Assembly: GCA_936440205.1 (NCBI GenBank)
Contig: OW387136.1
Span: forward strand, 15,472,788-15,536,787
Source: Lepidonotus clava
Lineage: Eukaryota; Annelida; Polychaeta; Phyllodocida; Polynoidae
Length of the DNA stretch: 64,000 nucleotides
Reading direction: 5' to 3'
Both the position numbers and the translations under genes were made by a program. This document shows, in pieces, positions 1-12,030 of this stretch. Below the pieces are notes generated by a model that saw only the letters and a list, made by a program, of their open reading frames with translations, had not been told where the DNA came from and searched no databases. How positions within the stretch are numbered: the stretch's first letter is position 1; every line of letters starts with the position of its first letter.

Positions 1-2340
1 AAGGTAGGTAGTGCAAGGTAGGCTAATAACGAGATTATTCTCTGGCCTAATAATGAGAGTACCGGTATCATATGATATGATCCGTCTTGGTTATTTTTAT
101 GGACTTTACTCTAGTAGTTTTAGTATTATGTACAGTCTGTCAATTCTGAAAAAGTTCGCACAATGTTATATTATCTTATAAATAGATTAACTGATAATTG
201 TCAAGATCCACACATGACCTACCAGGTATCCTGCATGGTAAATATTTTGGAGGATATGACCGAGTTAATTTAAACAGAATTCGCCAAATAACAGTATCGT
301 CAGAAATGTAGAATTTTAGTTGGCCAATGCATTGACCATGGGCACCTTATTAGTATGTTTGGGTGGATATCATGTAATTGTAATGGGAAGGAAAGATGAG
401 GGAACACTGTACCTGTGCAGCAAGTTACACCTGTGGGTAACGTAACTGCATGAATGGTAACACGTTACTCAAAATTTAAGAAAACTAAGATTCGTGTGTG
501 GTAGAATTTAGAATTAACGTAAATACTAATTTTCTGAATCTTATGTATGAAGAGAAACACAAAAAGGACTTACTACATGTAGAATCTACCTAATATTATG
601 ACATGGCTGCATAATGCCCCTGTTTTTAAAACACAAAAGCCAAACTGTGAAAAAAATAATTCCAATGGAATGACTTAACATCTGCAATTAGGTTGATTAA
701 TTGTTACATTGGAATAGGCATTTGTATATATAATTAACTTAACGTTACTAAGTGACTCCTTTGATGGTTGTACTGATTAACGCAAAGCTGTTGTATTCTA
801 TGTATATACTTTGAATCAATTTATGTACATACTTTAATTATGCATATGTTTCATTAGTCAAAATAATTATGTATATTGACGTCTGAAAATTCAAATATTC
901 TACATCGTGGATTCACCTGAAAATCGGATGTACCAAAGTTTACCACTTAAATAAAGAATTTTAAAAAAAGATTAAAGTGCATTAGTTGTCTAAATGCATG
1001 ATAGGTTTGTTTGGATAATGATATACCAGTATATACCACCGAGAGATACGTGTTAACTAATATTAATCTACATGTTAAGATGCCTTGTTGTTCCCATTTT
1101 AATTATCAACATTTTGAGCTGCTCTCTTGTGGGCCCCTGAGAGGCCCCTTTATCTGCATGATGTTTTCTATTAATTGCCCTGGAAGACACTAGACGGCGT
1201 GTGAAGTTTGTGATCTCAGACCATTGTAACCCACTAGGTTTCGCCACAGCCTGCGGTTCTGCTTCAGACGGATGAGGCTAAAGATTTATATTGGTCAGTT
1301 GATTTAGACCTCTTGCATTGGTAATAATCATGTACATATATATTCTTTTGAAAAATACGTCCTTTAAAAGAATCACACATTTAAAATTGTTGTCAAAAAG
1401 CTTGAATTTATGGATGGGCTCATGCGTAATGGAAAAGCCTATGTTCTCATATATCTGTTCATGAATGCATAAAATAAACAATTAAATAAACAATTATAAA
1501 ACAAAGAAAAAAGGATTGTTTGACAGTTGATTGTTTTAAAGTTCATTTACACATTTAAAAAAACTTAGGTTCAATCTTTAGAAACATGCACACGTACTAT
1601 GGCTGTAAGTAGGAGCAATCTTGTCAATCTGATTTAAAGTTTTACCAGACAAAATAATATCGTGACAGTCAACAAGACTAAAGCAGGGAAATATGACTTG
1701 TGTACTGGTGATTTTGTGTGTCATAAAAACCAAAAGCACCTAACAATCTCTTTTCCGGGTTACTTTGCAATTACATCACTACGTTTTGTGAGAGAGGAAA
1801 TTACTAATTATGAAACCAGAATCAGCCTAATAAGCCTTATTGAATTACAAAAATATGACCCCTGCTTTGTACTACGATATGACTGTTGTTATTTCACAAC
1901 AGCAACCATGCTGATTGTCTTTAACCTTATATCGTTCTCGGGTCGTGACGAACCCTTCTGGGTCGTACGGCCGCCCTCGGACGCCCACAGCAGGTCTTCT
2001 TATATTGGTGCATTCTGGCCAGATTCCTTAAAGTGAAAAATGCACATGTGTTACAGGTTTTATATTGATAAAAGTAAAAAATCGTAGGAATAATCAAGAA
2101 AATGTACTGATCATTCCTAATGAGAAAGATAGTTGTAAGAAAATTTCAAAATACAATTATGTGACGTCACATAGTTGTAAAGTAACGAAAGTGAGGCTTA
2201 TAAACATGACATTATCCGACTAAAGTAGAAAACTATTCGCAATGGTGAAGGTACACAGGAAAATGTAATCATAATTGAAAATATTGTAATGAAATCCTAC
2301 ACCTGCTCGGGACAGGAGTAGCCATGGATCATATCACATA
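1..2340. other. AT-rich DNA, no gene recognised
   Basis: No splice-bounded coding stretch or recognisable repeat family is visible. The 124-codon open frame at 1662-2036 has AT-driven codon use, no splice context and no recognisable motif, so I regard it as chance. Its GC-rich tail (about 1938-1990, with ctcgg/gtcgtacgg words) resembles a patch near 59575-59640 and may be a short dispersed repeat. Confidence 0.5.
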
Positions 2341-2348
2341 TTTCAGTG

Positions 2349-2566
2349 AGGGGGGCGAGGTGGTCTAGTGGTCCTCGCTTGGCACGTGGGAGACCCTGGT
2401 TCGAGTCTGGTTCAGTACCTGCTACTCAACCTTGCCTTGCTGTCCATCCCCATAGATACGATCATATATATAGGCTTAGAAGTCAACAAAGTGAGTAGTC
2501 CAAATATAGCCGAAAAAATGCTGAAATAGATGTTTAACTCCAACACATCATCATCACATCATAATT
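2349..2566 (+). mobile_element. tRNA-derived SINE
   Basis: A tRNA-like head carries an A box, TGGTCTAGTGG (2361-2371), and a B box, GGTTCGAGTCT (2398-2408), at the spacing of a real tRNA gene. These are the RNA polymerase III internal promoter elements. A non-tRNA body follows, containing CCCCATAGATACGAT and TTTAACTCCAACA, and it ends in a CATCATCAT-type tail. The same body recurs at about 39018-39230 and, more weakly, at 41800-42039, so this is a family. The head is too irregular downstream to be a functional tRNA gene. Confidence 0.8.
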
Positions 2567-3862
2567 ATTTCAGCACTTGTAGCACAAGTGTGTCATACTT
2601 ATATTTTTGTGGCTCAAACTACAGTAATTGGAACAAATTATCACTATCAACTGTCATTCAATGTTTGAATCCATTTTGAGGGCTTCCATCTATTTACAGA
2701 ATATTCAACATTGGCAACATAACTTATGAAAAGCAATAACACTAGACAATTAAGAATGGAATGCTACGTAAGTTTTTGTAAGTTACATGCAGTCACATGC
2801 AGTCACATGCATAGTGGTAGTACATTTTGGCGCTAAAATAAGTTTTCTTCATTCTTTTACATATATATTTTGAATTTTATCATTTGCACGATATCACAAT
2901 TAATCGAATATTCCATACTTAATATAATATTTATATAAATACTTTGGTACGTGTAGAAATAGATTTTTCATTGGCATAATTACTGAGTATGTTATGTAAA
3001 ATAGTTGTTTTGGATTCACATAATTACATTCAAGTTTAGGAATTGTACTTGTAATCTACAACTCCAGAATTGTGTGACGCATGCTTGCTCGTACATTGTC
3101 TCCAAGTCGTTATATTTTGGGGGGAATTCGGCCCCCGTATGAACCCTACGTAGCATACATGGCGTTGTATCTAATTCTTGTAGGACCTCTGAATCCGCAC
3201 ACACCTGAAAGAAAGGGGTATGATAATTATGTTCATCCAGACGCGAACATGCATGTATTTGTGTTTGGTGTACCTGCAAGCTAAATGAAGGTTCATCATG
3301 GGTAAAATTAACTACATTAAAAATTCTAAGCTTTTGTCATGTGCCGTTTTGTTATTCACAGTACAAGTATTACGTTTTTTTTACATTATGACAAGATAAC
3401 ATCAAGCTAATAGATTCAGTTCTTGTGGTTAACATGTATACCCATATTTCAAGGTTTTTTCCTGACCTAATTAATAGACATATACTGCCACACATGGAAA
3501 AGATATTTCGATTGATTCTTGAAAGAAATTATTAAATGAGCCAGAATGAAAACAAAGTGAAGCAAGGACTGCCGTCTGGAAGAAAATATTTAAGGCCGGA
3601 GATGTACTCCAGACTGCACGGAGTTCTGAGATAGTATAAGACTTGGGCGTGTGGCTAGGGGTTGTCTCACCTTGTCCCGTTTACCATGAACAATTACCCA
3701 AATCCACCTTTTTCACGAGTCTGCGCAGTTCACCCTCCTGTATATGTAGATAAATGCCATGACCTCGATGCCTATTGAAACCAATATCTCAACTCCTAGG
3801 TTCAGGCATATACCGCTAGCAGGGCGCCACATTAATCAAAGTCTGATAAGCTATATGATAGA

Positions 3863-4106
3863 TATGGTCAGCAAGAAACAGCTCATTTTGTGTTCCTTTT
3901 ATTAAGACATAGTGATAATTAAGAATTCTGGCTAGATAATTATAAACGTTATTTTTACATGAAGTGTTGATAGGATGCATTTTATATGGTCAGCAAGAAA
4001 CAGCTCATTTTGTGTTCCTTTTATTATGACATAGTGATAATTAAGAATTCTGGCTAGATAATTATAAATATTATTTTTACATGAAGTGTTAATAGGATGC
4101 ATATTG
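3863..4106. repeat. 122-bp tandem duplication
   Basis: Two nearly identical 122-bp units start at 3863 and 3985 with TATGGTCAGCAAGAAACAG and run through TAGGATGCAT. Only a few bases differ (for example TTAAGACATAG against TTATGACATAG), so the duplication is recent. The unit is AT-rich and contains no gene. Confidence 0.9.
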
Positions 4107-4283
4107 TCATTATACACTTTGAATGTGCTATTTGAGTTGCATTTTGATGAATCTATGAGAACATGCGAAAGGACGAACTGACAGGAGAAAATGTTCAGGT
4201 TTTTGAGTTGTGTCTTGCTGACCAGATCTTATAGTTCTCCACTGCCTCCACTGTCCTCCAGTGCCTCTGCCGTCTCTCGCCAG

Positions 4284-4402
4284 GTGGCGCGGGTGGCGGT
4301 GTCGGGGTTCGGGCTGCCCACCGTGGAGGAGAGTGGTTACGTCGGCTGCCGAGAATTAACAGGGTACACGCCGTTACTGCCGTGGTTATACAAAGAAAAC
4401 AG
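4284..4402 (+). CDS. candidate internal exon, unknown protein (gene A)
   Basis: A GC-rich island opens after a pyrimidine-rich tract with three possible acceptors (AG at 4233-4234, 4260-4261 and 4282-4283) and ends at a textbook donor, AACAG|GTGAGA (GT at 4403). One frame is open throughout. It reads VARVAVSGFGLPTVEE, then SGYVGCRELTGYTPLLPWLY, then KENR. Its codons are G/C-ending, unlike the flanks. The exon leaves two bases (phase 2), which fit the frame entered at 9112 to give an Arg codon. I do not recognise the family. The acceptor choice, and so the exon start, is unresolved; a longer form would begin at 4235 or 4262. No signal peptide or membrane segment is visible. Confidence 0.45.
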
Positions 4403-4518
4403 GTGAGAACGTTTGATTTTACCCTTCAGCCATATACTCTTCATATTTCAATGGGCTGTGAGCGTGGATTACGTGGGTTAAGGGGTGAAATGAGGGGACA
4501 GGTTGTGGGTTCTCCGGC

Positions 4519-4890
4519 AGGGTGGGGTTGGTGCAGGCTTGACATTGCTGCCTCCACTGCTGCTGCTGCTGCCACTGCAGCTTCTGGATTCTTGACTTCA
4601 GCAGCGGTTTGCAGTTCGTGCTGAGATTCAACTCGTCTGTTGTTTGGCATGCGTTTTACCTATCCAGAGAGTGTATGTGTTGTTTTCTGAAGACATACCT
4701 TGGGGTCTAAGGTGCTGTGAATATACCAATATGGTAGCTCTTAGACCGGCCTGGCGGTGGTAGATCTAGGGAGCAGCTCAGGGGGCTATATAGATTGCTG
4801 CATCTGCTCCTGCTCCTGCCCGCCAGCTGCTGCAGCTCAGGGCGGAGGGGTGGGGTAGGGGGCGAGGGGCATGCCCATGGCATCATTGGA
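4519..4890. other. GC-rich block with CTG/CAG runs
   Basis: The block holds a short CTG run (about 4558-4575), clustered CAGCTG/CTGCAG words (4795-4840) and a G-rich stretch at 4840-4870. It follows the candidate exon at 4284-4402. No splice-bounded frame stands out on either strand. It could be intronic regulatory sequence or part of an untranslated region. Confidence 0.35.
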
Positions 4891-5499
4891 TGCAAAGAGA
4901 ACGCCTACGAACCATATTGCGAATTGAGCTGTTCCTCTGCTTGAAATGTCCCTCCCTTTTTGCCTATATTAGACTGTCACAAAACGCATCTCTTTAGATC
5001 CCACATCTTATAGAAGGGATTCATGCCTTAGACGTTCAGACCATGAATGTGCGTAGGTCACAATGAAAGAAACTGCGTTTTCCTTCATGCTGTATGCAGA
5101 ATCTATAGCTGTATTTATATATCAATATATCACAGCGGTTTTTCTGGAGATAATCTATCTCAAGGGATCATACATACAGACAGATACAAGTACGTATTTG
5201 AATAAGAAGCCATGCGTTGACAGGTAGAACACATGAGACTCCCAAGAACAATAGCCTAACACATAATGTTTCTTCGCGTAATATTAGCATTCAACCCGCT
5301 CTGACTGTTCTAAAGGCTTAATGAAATATATAAACGAAAAAAAGTGAATGCTCAAGTTTGGGATCATGAAGCAACCTAGGCTTAGGAATGATATAACATC
5401 AGGCCATATGCTACAGCTGCTTCATAAGGAAGAGCGATTCAAAAAAAGGTCTATAGATACTTTTCGGTGATTCAGATGAAAACATACTGCGACCAACAA

Positions 5500-5940
5500 A
5501 ATCTATTTTGAACTGATGCATCCAATAATTTGAATCTTCAAAATTGTTGCATACCTCCAAACGACAGTCTACTTACCAAGGCTAATGGAAATTTACATTG
5601 TTATGAACAAGGTATGAACATAATCCCATGAAAATTGTAACCTCCATCCAAGATTTATTTTGGGGAACATAATAAGAAATGTTCACTGTGAATATCAATA
5701 TCTACTGAGTTAAAGATGGTAAACAAAATTAAATTTTGATGAACTGACTCCTCCAATCAATTGAATCTTCAGAATTGGTGTACACCTACTTACAAACGCC
5801 CACATATGTAAAGTTACCAAGGTTAAATGTAATAAACAAGGTGTGACGTCTAACCCCATAAGGGAAACATACCTAATTTAACGGAAACATTTTAACTTCC
5901 AACCAAGGTTCATTTCCGACAGAGAATTAAGAATGTTAAC
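5500..5940. repeat. diverged tandem duplication, about 240-bp unit
   Basis: Two related segments share an ordered series of blocks: CCAATAATTTGAATCTTCA / CCAATCAATTGAATCTTCA, ACTTACCAAGG / AGTTACCAAGG, AACAAGGT, TAA/CCCCATAA and TTCCAACCAAGG-like words. They start near 5500 and 5740. They are clearly diverged, so this is an old duplication. It directly precedes the LINE fragment at 5938 and may be part of an older, degraded copy of the same or a neighbouring element. Confidence 0.6.
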
Positions 5941-6410
5941 AATAATTATAGAGATCTGAGAAATCTGCCTCTCAGGAAGTATGATGCTCCTCTGATTGAT
6001 ATTCCTGCATATATGAAAACCAAATCACAAAAATCAGCTTTATACTGTGGTGCATCTTTGTGGAATAACATAGAAGTAGATGTGCGAAATTCCCCTTCTT
6101 TAACTAGTTTTAAATCCAAGCAAAAGAACATGCTGAAAGCTTCTTTGAATTATTAGTTGTATTATGGTACAGACTAGACATAATACCGATGATCAAGGGG
6201 ACTCTAACATTTTATGTTACAATTGTTTGTAATCGGCTGATAGAAAATGTATAATGACAATGTAGAGACTCTCTGTAAGCTTGTGTTATAAGCTTTAGAC
6301 TTTAAGATTTTACAAAAATGTTACAGACATTAAAACCAATTGCTGGAGTTCCACGAAAACCGATGTATATCGAGAAAACCCAGGATAAATAAAATGAAAT
6401 AATAAAAATA
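5938..6410 (+). mobile_element. 5'-truncated LINE: C-terminal end of reverse transcriptase ORF plus 3' UTR
   Basis: The frame at 5938-6154 reads NNYRDLRNLPLRKYDAP, then KTKSQKSALYCGASLWNNI, then SPSLTSFKSKQKNML, and stops. This matches the carboxy-terminal signature of many non-LTR retrotransposon ORF2 proteins: basic residues, then YxGAxLWNxL, then a short gap, then SLxxFKxxxK. A non-coding 3' region follows to an A-rich AATAAA-type end (6380-6410). Only about the last 70 residues of the ORF remain, so this is a dead 5'-truncated insertion. The clade cannot be assigned from this fragment. Confidence 0.75.
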
Positions 6411-6411
6411 A

Positions 6412-7870
6412 AAAAAGCTGTCACTATCAATAGCTACTGAGCAAAATATGGTGTTTATTGATTCCCTGCTTTACATAGGCCTATATGTAATTGTTTGATA
6501 TTTAAGTACTGCTTAAGGTTAATTCACTTATGATTATATCATTGACTATGTCATGATAACATTCATTATGTAATTATGTGAAGACGAGGGGTAACCTGAC
6601 GGCTATTACTGAGTAAAATCTATCAAAAGTTGCACTAATCACTCAGAAAAGATTGAAATTAGGGACAATGGCCAGGTGTTAAAAACGGATTGTCTATAGA
6701 AGTCACAAAGTCAGTCAAGAAATGGCATAATCGATTCAATGCATGGCATTTCTTAACGGCATTTTTAAATGAATAACTTCGCATTGCAATTCAGATCACG
6801 TTTTTAAAATGGTGTAAAGGTATTAAGATAACATTTTCAATATGTCTTTTTCTCGAGGAAGAGTTAGCTAGATTTATTATTAAGGCCTTGGTTGTTATAT
6901 AATGTTAATAACAAATTACATATTGAGCCTTTCTTCATAGAATTAACTACTAAAGGGTGTCTCGATTAATAAAGCCCCTGAATAAACACCGCCTGATTTT
7001 ACTGAGATAAGGAGAACTTATAAAACAAAATGATTCATTCACAATGGTTGCCGTAATTATTATGTATTTTACTTTATTTGATCAATTTGAATAAATTATA
7101 GAATTTATTCATTCTGTGTAAATTGATAAGTACACAATATAAGTTAGTCACACGTAGATTATCAAACCATCTAACCCCACTCCCCATCCCGGCCATTCCG
7201 TTTAACGCTGTCCTGGATCCGGTCCAGGACTACCGTTGTCTAACTCAGACATTGTGAAACAATTGTGACATTACGTGGATAATAGGAATATTGCGTCAAA
7301 ATCTATGGACATGCTGAAGACATAACATGATGGGGGTCAAGAACAAAAAAATATGCAAAGATATAAATAGAGAGCTTCAAATATTGACGAAGGTTGTTTC
7401 AAGCCAAAACATGTGGATACTACCGCTTTGACATCATTAACATCATCATTGACAAATAATTGTGATGAATTGCCTATTTCATCATTAAGGTACGAAAATA
7501 CAAAGGTACAAATTGGGTCTAATTATCAAATAGAATTGACTTGTATTGTGAAATGATCGCATAATGTAGTAATTGCTGGCGAATAATCAAATATTGTACT
7601 GGAACAAAATCAGAACAAAAGTGTAAATTGAGGTACAAAATCCCAAAATAGTGTATTACCGGAAATGAAGACATGGGGTCACATGATTATAACCAACCAA
7701 TGGGAAGACACTTGTAACTATAAAAAAGTGAGTAGGTGCACAAAATAAACAGTTACTTTATGGTACTCACTGTGTTCATACACCTCTTTCTAGGGATAAG
7801 CAGCTTCTCTACTTAGCTGGAGCATAGGATCTTGATGAATATGAGTTCCAGACTTATTAGGAGAATAGTA
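6412..7870. other. AT-rich DNA, nothing recognised
   Basis: There are only short chance open frames and no splice-bounded GC-rich islands. The pyrimidine-rich patch at 7170-7235 contains a GGATCC palindrome, but no gene is visible. Confidence 0.5.
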
Positions 7871-7878
7871 TCGACACA

Positions 7879-7945
7879 AAAGCCCGACGGCACGGGAGCC
7901 CGAAATGGCACGAAGGCCCGTGATGGCACAAAAGCCCGAAACCGT
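7879..7945. repeat. short imperfect tandem repeat, about 21-bp unit
   Basis: Three to four imperfect units of the form GGCACRARRGCCCGAAATG follow one another. They explain the repetitive SRAFVPFRAPVP-type reading on the opposite strand, so I do not treat that 117-codon frame (7813-8166, minus) as a gene. Confidence 0.6.
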
Positions 7946-7949
7946 AGAT

Positions 7950-9080
7950 AGTCAGCCTGGATCTTGGAAATGAAAGAGCGAACCGTTTGGCACTGCATTA
8001 CCACCCTCTGACTGTGAACGACAGCCCAAAATCTCTGGCTCCGGGGTTGACTGAGAAGAGGCCAGAACGACCAAGACTGAGACGAGCCCAAGACACACAC
8101 CCCTAACTGCAAAATCCCCAAAGACCCCCCTCCCCTCGTAAAATGGCTGCTAGCCCGAAGTTCCACTGTTCACCCTGATGCACGAGGCACGGCTCTCAAC
8201 GCAAACAGTCTCCTGCACGGAAACCTCGGTCGGACTGAGACCGAAAGTCAAAATTTCTGTTCGCTGAGGAGAACAGAAAACCCTGACTCCCTGAAGAGTA
8301 TCACATAATCAACATCTGCACTAAGCTCGAATTATGCAATATGAACTGCATACCACACATTTCACGGTCTATGTTCAAGGTACCGAGTACAAATGTTACT
8401 GTTCATGAAACACAATAAACCAGAATACATAATAGACAATATTTGTACTTAAAACGCCTAAAGGAAATAGTCATGACCATACTATAATACATGTAATAGA
8501 AATGAACACCTATACACAATAGATACTCTATAGATTTTCTTACGTTATTGAAAATGGAGAAAGATGCACATGGGGATTGTTTACATCTGCCCTAACTCAA
8601 AGATCAGACTTTTTGAATTAGAATCTTTGACTTAAAACATGATGTTGCTTTACACTTCTAATCCTACCATCTGTTGATCCCTGTAAGATATTCTCTGAGT
8701 AATATTTTATGGGCGTATGACGCACATAGAGGTTTATAAATGACAAGATAAGTTGCATCTTCAATGTCTCACTATTAACCCACATATCATACTGCTTAGT
8801 GGTAAGACCTGGAAACATAATCTTGCAATGGGATTCAAGATGTGAAAAACAGATTATGATATTGCTATTGTTACAACCCGTATGAATGATGGGATCAGAC
8901 CTTTGTCCCGTATACACAGTTGTATTAGGCTTCTTGTTCCTCTCATGTATACCACTTTTTACATTTATACCACAAACTGAAGAAGGCTGGGTTACAAGAA
9001 AAGCATGCATGCATAGAAGATAACCAGGTTGAATAGAGACAGATATATCAATGTTTTGCGTAGGATTTAAAGGTTGGTCA
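7950..9080. other. no gene recognised
   Basis: The minus-strand open frame at 8618-9010 (130 codons) lacks recognisable motifs and has AT-biased codon use. Chance frames of this length are expected in 64 kb of AT-rich DNA. The rest is unremarkable. Confidence 0.45.
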
Positions 9081-9111
9081 TGGTTTTCAATTCTGCCTCT
9101 TCTGCCTTCAG

Positions 9112-9164
9112 GACCGGCCTCGAACTGCGGACAGTGCGGCGGCTCTGGGCGGTACCCAGTAAAG
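9112..9164 (+). CDS. candidate 53-bp internal exon (gene A)
   Basis: A very good acceptor, a pyrimidine tract ending TCTGCCTTCAG (9101-9111), and a strong donor, AAAG|GTAAGC (GT at 9165), bound 53 GC-rich bases in AT-rich surroundings. Entered after two bases, as the 4402 donor supplies, the frame reads R-TGLELRTVRRLWAVPSK and leaves one base, G. Another open frame is PASNCGQCGGSGRYPVK; the third has a stop. The splice signals support an exon more strongly than the protein does, because neither reading is recognised. Its outgoing phase fits the exon at 17024. Confidence 0.5.
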
Positions 9165-9489
9165 GTAAGCTAGCTCCACTTATCACTTTAATCCACAGGT
9201 AGGATAATTATCTTTCACATAGTTAACAGTCTGACGTTATTTTTGTATATTTGTGCCAGACTTCATCAGGGCAAAGCCGTCATGGTAGATCCTTTTTATT
9301 GCATTATGTGGCCGATGCCCCGATTTTTTTTAAAACAGCAGAGCATGCTACACTAGACACTGCCCAGACAAGCAGCAATATAACAGGCACTTTCTGCGAC
9401 CATACTCTTTTGGTCAGTCTCCCAGCAAGCTTGCGACGTAACAGAAACATTCTGCAACCATACTTTTTAGTCAGTTTGTTACTTACTAA

Positions 9490-9990
9490 GTTGACATGTA
9501 ACATTACGTTATTGATGGGGAGGTTCAAACCTCACTGGATCAGAACATTATTTTTTGTGAGGTAAGGACAAAACCAAAGCAGAATGTGATAAGAACATTC
9601 TGTTAAGTTTGAAGAACATAACCAGAATGTTATAATAATGTTGCAGTGCATCGTCACAGCAGGACATTGCAGCAATGTTATTGGGAGCCATTAAGATAAC
9701 GTAACAAGAACCAAACCAGAACGTTGCTGCAACATGTTTGGCTGGGCTGTTACTTGTCAAATTTTCACATAACAGTTACGTTTTACATTGTGGTGTTGAG
9801 ACCTTACTCAAATAGAATGTCATAATAATGTTATCTTTACGTGACAGAACATAACCAGAATATCACATTAACTGCACAGTGCAACGTCACGATGTTAGGT
9901 TCCAAAGACGTTTTGAGCACCATCAAAACAACATAACAAGAACCAAACAGGACGTTGCTGCAACATTGTTATGACGTTGCATTGCTGGTC
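9490..9990. repeat. diverged tandem repeat, about 232-bp unit, dispersed family
   Basis: Two related units share AGAACATAACCAGAAT, CAGTGCAtCGTCAC and AACAAGAACCAAAC followed by GACGTTGCTGCAAC, with AACAAGAACC at 9702 and 9934. The palindromic word GTTGCTGCAAC recurs. A third copy with the same word order lies at about 35220-35480, so this is an interspersed family. No coding capacity is visible, and I cannot assign a superfamily. Confidence 0.65.
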
Positions 9991-10299
9991 TGGTGTGGTG
10001 GTGATTCAGCAGTAGTGGCGGTGCGTTCTCCCCCCAGACCGGTCTGCAGACAGGCGCGGGTTGGAGACAAGCTTTAGGTGTATTGATCAGAGGCTGCTAA
10101 TCCCAGGGGTTAATCTGACCCCCACTAATCCGTTCTCTGTACACACTATGCCCACCTCCCGCCCGCCGCTGGGCTGTGGCGGCCCTTTTAGTAAATTAAG
10201 GAGTAGGATTGTTTCAGATGATGGTACGAAGTATCAGTTCTTGTTCCTATTATGCTTCTTTTTACATTCCATTTACTGCATTTTCACCTAAACTGTTAC

Positions 10300-12028
10300 A
10301 ATTACTTGCAAAGTTTATTAGATACAAACCTTTGTAAAACATTTCGATTAGATTTCATTAAACAAATTTCAACCAGAAAACTCAAAAAATGAAAAATTCA
10401 AAACCATGAAATGCAACGATAATTCAACTCGTGATGTCATTTACGTATCCTCTAACTTCAGTAGCAAAAGATTATGCAATTCCCCAGGCTTTCCCATCAT
10501 TAACCCAACGACAGAGGTGAAAATCCTTCTCCTGCTGTGAGGGGATTATGTAATGCCCCATGCTTCTCTCATTCCTCATCAGCATTTACCTTGGCTGGAT
10601 TATTTGTTCCCTATTTGAGGTTTACTTGCATTGTAAGTTGATAAGTCCCACTGAGAAATAGATGGGGTGTTACAGTGGTGATATGATAATATGATGTATT
10701 ATATAGTTAGGTTTCAGATACAAAATGAGGAAAAGGAAGGAGGAAAATATAGAAACATTTTAATAGAAATAAGGAACTCACACTTCATATCTTCATCTCC
10801 TATTATTGTTTTATGTTACCTAACGTGATCTGATTGCACCCAAAGGTAACGACAGGGTCTAGGCAATCATACGAAATCTTAAGGAAATCGGTTTGCTGTA
10901 ATGTAATTCCATGAAGAACCTCCCCTATAGATCATTTGTATCCTCATATTGCAATTGGTTTTGTTCAAATATTCTCGGCTAAATATCATAATCGTAATGG
11001 GAACGCTGCATCCCTAATCCCAGGGGCAAAGATGTTTTGGGGGAAAGATTTCTTTTTGGTTAATAAATAATAAATAATGCAGACAATTCATTGAGAGGCA
11101 TGTTCAGAATTTGAAAGAATGATCTAGTGGGACCCAACAAGCCCATTCCACAGCGGGTATATCCCAGGGTTGGACAATATAACCATTATAAGCCATACTT
11201 ATTTCACAGTTTCAGAGAGTTGGGGCTACTGGAAGAAGCAAGAATTGATTTTCTATAACTCCAAGTACTGCTTAAACATTACGATTTCTTTAAATTTTAT
11301 TAATTGACAGATTTGCTGGTTTTCCAGTCAATCAAAATGCTAAATTTCATTGTATATCAGGATTAGACATTAAAGATTGGGTTGACATTGGTTCCTATGG
11401 GGCTTCGATGAAGGCTTAAATTGCTTTTCTGGCAGGGAAATTGGACTCATAAGAGCTAACTGTGTAACTGCCTCTGGTTACGTAGACGTGTTACGTCTCA
11501 GCCTAATATGATAGCCTTGGTCGCTATTGTATAGGCAACGTCTATGGGCTTTTACATTTGTTTCTGTATTAATATTGTGTTTCTCTGGCTGAAAGCAGTG
11601 TGAGAATTGGTCTCTTACCACGTGCGATATACCTGCCAACCACACATGTTTCTTTTGTAAAAGAAATGAGGCCTTACAAGAGAGTCTAGCAAACAGGATG
11701 TTTTGATCGGGTGTGGTCGTACATCGATGATGCAATCCTTTGGTAGGCACAAGATGTAACGTACTTTAAGGCATACGAATCGCCATGAATTGTCATTTCC
11801 TTGATTATTACAAACCTGTTCAAACGGTTATCTAAAGGCAGAGATAAATGAATGCTCCCATTGTACTTATAGTCTGGACTTGTGGATGTGTTATCCACAA
11901 TTATGAATCTGAATTACAGTTAAATGATTTCGGCTTACTTGTATTATTATTTAGGTCACATACTTTACAACGGGTTCACAATGTGGCTTCTAGAAGGTGT
12001 CTTGCAGAACACATTTTCAAACATATAG
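10300..12028. other. AT-rich DNA, no gene recognised
   Basis: The minus-strand frames at 11478-11750 and 11686-11898 overlap each other without recognisable motifs or splice context. Nothing else stands out. Confidence 0.45.
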
Positions 12029-12030
12029 TA

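Noticed and set aside
1662-2036. 124-codon plus-strand open frame
   Set aside because: AT-driven composition, no motif and no splice context; frames of this size are expected by chance.
2351-2420. A functional tRNA gene
   Set aside because: A and B boxes are present, but the 3' half does not fold into a tRNA and continues into a SINE body with a repeat tail.
8618-9010. 130-codon minus-strand open frame
   Set aside because: No recognisable motif or codon signature; consistent with chance in AT-rich DNA.
10038-10290. Open plus-strand frame after a CCCCCAG acceptor (RSADRRGLETSFRC...)
   Set aside because: No convincing donor follows, and the frame turns into hydrophobic AT-coded sequence before its stop. 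It is kept only as a possible alternative to the exon at 9112.
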